In this document: one piece after another, positions 62,454-64,000 of the stretch | Numbering within the stretch: position 1 is the stretch's first letter | Layout of the letters: every line of letters begins with the position of its first letter | Origin: Pseudonocardia oroxyli | Lineage (GTDB): Bacteria > Actinomycetota > Actinomycetes > Mycobacteriales > Pseudonocardiaceae | Length of the DNA: 64,000 bases | Direction of reading: 5' to 3' | Assembly: GCF_900102195.1 (NCBI RefSeq) | Contig: NZ_FNBE01000020.1 | Coordinates: forward strand, 38,197-102,196 | Program-made: the position numbers and the translations under genes | Notes under the pieces: generated by a model | The model's input: the letters and a program-made list of their open reading frames with translations, nothing else | Told to the model about the DNA's origin: nothing | Databases searched by the model: none

Positions 62454-63836
62454 TCAGCGGCGCTGTGAGGGTTCGCGCAGCCGGGCGTCGTCGACGGTGA
62501 ACCCCACGTCCGCGCCGCCGCCCGCCCGCGGCCGGGCGAAGACGGTGCCGCCGTGGGCCTGCGCGACGTCCCGGACGATGGACAGGCCCAGGCCGGAGCC
62601 GGGCAGGCCGCGGGCGGAGTCGGCCCGGTAGAAGCGGTCGAAGACCCGCGCGGCGTCCTCGGCGGCGATGCCGGGGCCGCGGTCGGACACCGTCACCCCG
62701 CCCGCCCCGACGCGCACCTCGACCGGCGCCGCGCCGTCCGGGTCGAACTTGACGGCGTTCTCGAGCAGGTTCCCCACGGCCCGCTCCAGGCCCTGCCTGC
62801 GGCCGAGCACGGTGGTGTCGCCGTCGGCGTCGACGCGGACCTCCCGCCCGCTGCGCCGCCGGACCCGCTCCGCCGCGGTGCGCGCGACGGCGGCCAGGTC
62901 GACGGGCTCGTCGGGCTCTGCGCCCTCGTCGGAGCGGCGGGACAGGGCGAGCTCCACGAGCTCGTCGACGAGGTGGCTCAGCTCGCGGGTCTCGCTCTGC
63001 AGGTCGTCGACGAGCCGGTCGCGGGCGGCCGGCGGCAGCTCGGCGATCCGCCGCAGCACGCTCGCGTTGGTGCGCAGGCTGGTCAGCGGCGTGCGGAGCT
63101 CGTGCGCGGCGTCCTGGACGAGGCGGTCCTGGGCGTCGCGGGCCCTCGCGAGCCTGTGGAGCATGGTGGTGAACGAGGCGGCGAGCCTGCCGACCTCGTC
63201 GCGGCCCTCCACCGGGACCGCCCGGTCGAGCTCGCCGGTGCCGCTGACCTCCTCGGCGACCCGGGTGAGCCGCTCGAGGCGGCGGGTGATCTGGCGGGCG
63301 AGCAGCCAACCCGCGAGGGCGGCCGCCACCAGTACCGCCAGACCCGCCCCGGCGATCTGGCGGGCCGTGTCGGCGAGGACCCGGTCGGTGTCGCTGACGT
63401 CGACGGCCACCAGCACCGCCCGCCCCGCGCCGACCGCGGTGGCGAGGACCCGGAACGTGTCCGGCCCCTGCTGGACCTCGGCCGTCGCGGTCCGCCCGGC
63501 CGGGGCGGAGGCCAGGGCCGCGGCCTCGGCGGGGACCGGCAGCGTGGTCCGCCGCCCGCCGAGGTAGGACGCGGTCCCGTCGGCGGCGACGGTCAGGCCG
63601 ACGTACTGGGGCTCGGTCTCGCGGGGGCCGCGGCGGGGCCCGTCGGCGGGCGCCGCCGTGGACTCCAGGACCTGGGTCTGGCCCGCGACGACCGCCGTCG
63701 CCACCGAACGCAGGGACTGGTCGATCTCCGCGGTGATCCGCTCCGACGCCGCGCGGTAGCTCAGCAGGCCGACCAGCGCCGCCACCACCGCACCGACGAC
63801 CGCGAACGCCAACGCCAGCCGGGTCCGGAGGTTCAC
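62454..63836 (-). CDS. Sensor histidine kinase with HAMP domain (MprB/TcrY-like)
   Basis: A 460-residue kinase with two transmembrane segments (about 8-27 and 160-180) around an extracytoplasmic sensor of about 130 residues, then a HAMP domain (ARQITRRLERLTRVAEEVSG). The H-box is AAHELRTPLTSLRTNASVLR with His245, the N-box is GLERAVGNLLENAVKF, and DRGPGIAAEDAARVFDRFYR and GSGLGLSIVRDVAQAHGG are the G-boxes. It resembles stress-sensing kinases such as MprB. The GTG at 63834-63836 overlaps the stop of its response regulator gene. It ends about 105 nt before narK, but nothing shows that it controls nitrate genes. Confidence 0.92.
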   Translation of the reverse strand: MNLRTRLALAFAVVGAVVAALVGLLSYRAASERITAEIDQSLRSVATAVVAGQTQVLESTAAPADGPRRGPRETEPQYVGLTVAADGTASYLGGRRTTLPVPAEAAALASAPAGRTATAEVQQGPDTFRVLATAVGAGRAVLVAVDVSDTDRVLADTARQIAGAGLAVLVAAALAGWLLARQITRRLERLTRVAEEVSGTGELDRAVPVEGRDEVGRLAASFTTMLHRLARARDAQDRLVQDAAHELRTPLTSLRTNASVLRRIAELPPAARDRLVDDLQSETRELSHLVDELVELALSRRSDEGAEPDEPVDLAAVARTAAERVRRRSGREVRVDADGDTTVLGRRQGLERAVGNLLENAVKFDPDGAAPVEVRVGAGGVTVSDRGPGIAAEDAARVFDRFYRADSARGLPGSGLGLSIVRDVAQAHGGTVFARPRAGGGADVGFTVDDARLREPSQRR

Positions 63837-64000
63837 GGCCGCCGGACCGCATAGCCGACCCCGCGCACGGTGTGGATCAGTGCGGGGGCGCCGACCGCGG
63901 CGAGCTTGCGCCGCAGGTAGCCGACGTAGACGGCGAGGTTCTTGGAGTCCGGGCCGAAGTCGTAGCCCCAGATCCGGGTGTAGATCACCGTGTGGTCGAG
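63833..64000 (-). CDS. OmpR-family response regulator, C-terminal part (runs off the window)
   Basis: The last 55 residues of a winged-helix response regulator are visible: TRIWGYDFGPDSKNLAVYVG, then YLRRKLAAVGAPALIHTVRG, then VGYAVRRP and the stop. The receiver domain lies beyond 64000. It overlaps the kinase start (GTGA) and is its cognate partner. Confidence 0.9.
   Translation of the reverse strand, partial: LDHTVIYTRIWGYDFGPDSKNLAVYVGYLRRKLAAVGAPALIHTVRGVGYAVRRP

Overview
The window looks like a chromosomal segment of a very high-GC actinobacterium. Supporting signs are GTG/ATGA start-stop overlaps in almost every operon, many leaderless-looking starts, an F420-dependent glucose-6-phosphate dehydrogenase, several luciferase-like (LLM) oxidoreductases and actinobacterial-style response regulators. 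Pseudonocardiales is plausible from general protein character, but no marker gene here proves it.

Layout. 1-2108 is the leader-distal part of a type I-E-like CRISPR array (35 repeats, no cas genes in view). 2109-4100 is a scar: the 3' half of a tRNA, a broken DUF3800 gene and an IS3-family transposase remnant. 4249-11504 (minus strand) is a catabolic operon: LLM oxidoreductase, F420-dependent G6PDH, NTF2-like protein, alpha/beta hydrolase, DUF1028 protein, M20 peptidase and PucR regulator. It is divergent from a three-gene xanthine dehydrogenase-type molybdenum hydroxylase (11761-15526). 15590-17940 holds two pairs of head-to-head genes whose 5' ends are missing. 17953-23159 carries a BtrH-type protein, a large LuxR regulator, a tautomerase and a LysR regulator.

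23195-47973 is an organosulfur-scavenging region. It contains four short leader-peptide genes with nearly identical sequence (ending around V-I-D-H-G-x-V-x-S-x-x-C-R). Each has the same promoter layout: an ATCG-N4-YGAT box, 12 nt, TTGGAC-like -35, 18-19 nt, a hexamer ending in ACT, 6 nt, then the start codon. Each is followed by a hairpin or a candidate hairpin. They precede (1) a decayed SsuD-like/acyl-CoA dehydrogenase/molybdenum reductase operon, (2) an oligopeptide-type ABC transporter with a DszA/NtaA-family monooxygenase, (3) an alpha/beta hydrolase plus a ketopantoate reductase-sulfurtransferase fusion, and (4) a GlcD-like oxidase, an intact SsuD-like/SfnB-like pair and a second ABC transporter. 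The simplest model is one sulfur-starvation regulon with cysteine-responsive attenuation, perhaps activated by the LysR protein encoded next to leader 1.

48032-56014 is an epimerase, glycosyltransferase and methyltransferase operon with a two-component system, a membrane-bound sulfite-oxidase-like protein and a GT-C-like membrane protein. A shared 17-nt motif lies upstream of the two plus-strand units. 56024-62348 (minus strand) is assimilatory nitrite metabolism: NarK transporter, NirB, NirD, a HemD-winged-helix fusion and a sirohydrochlorin chelatase. 62454-64000 starts another two-component system. A dispersed inverted repeat occurs at 51104-51207 and 57956-58033, and in the second place it encodes the tail of NirD.
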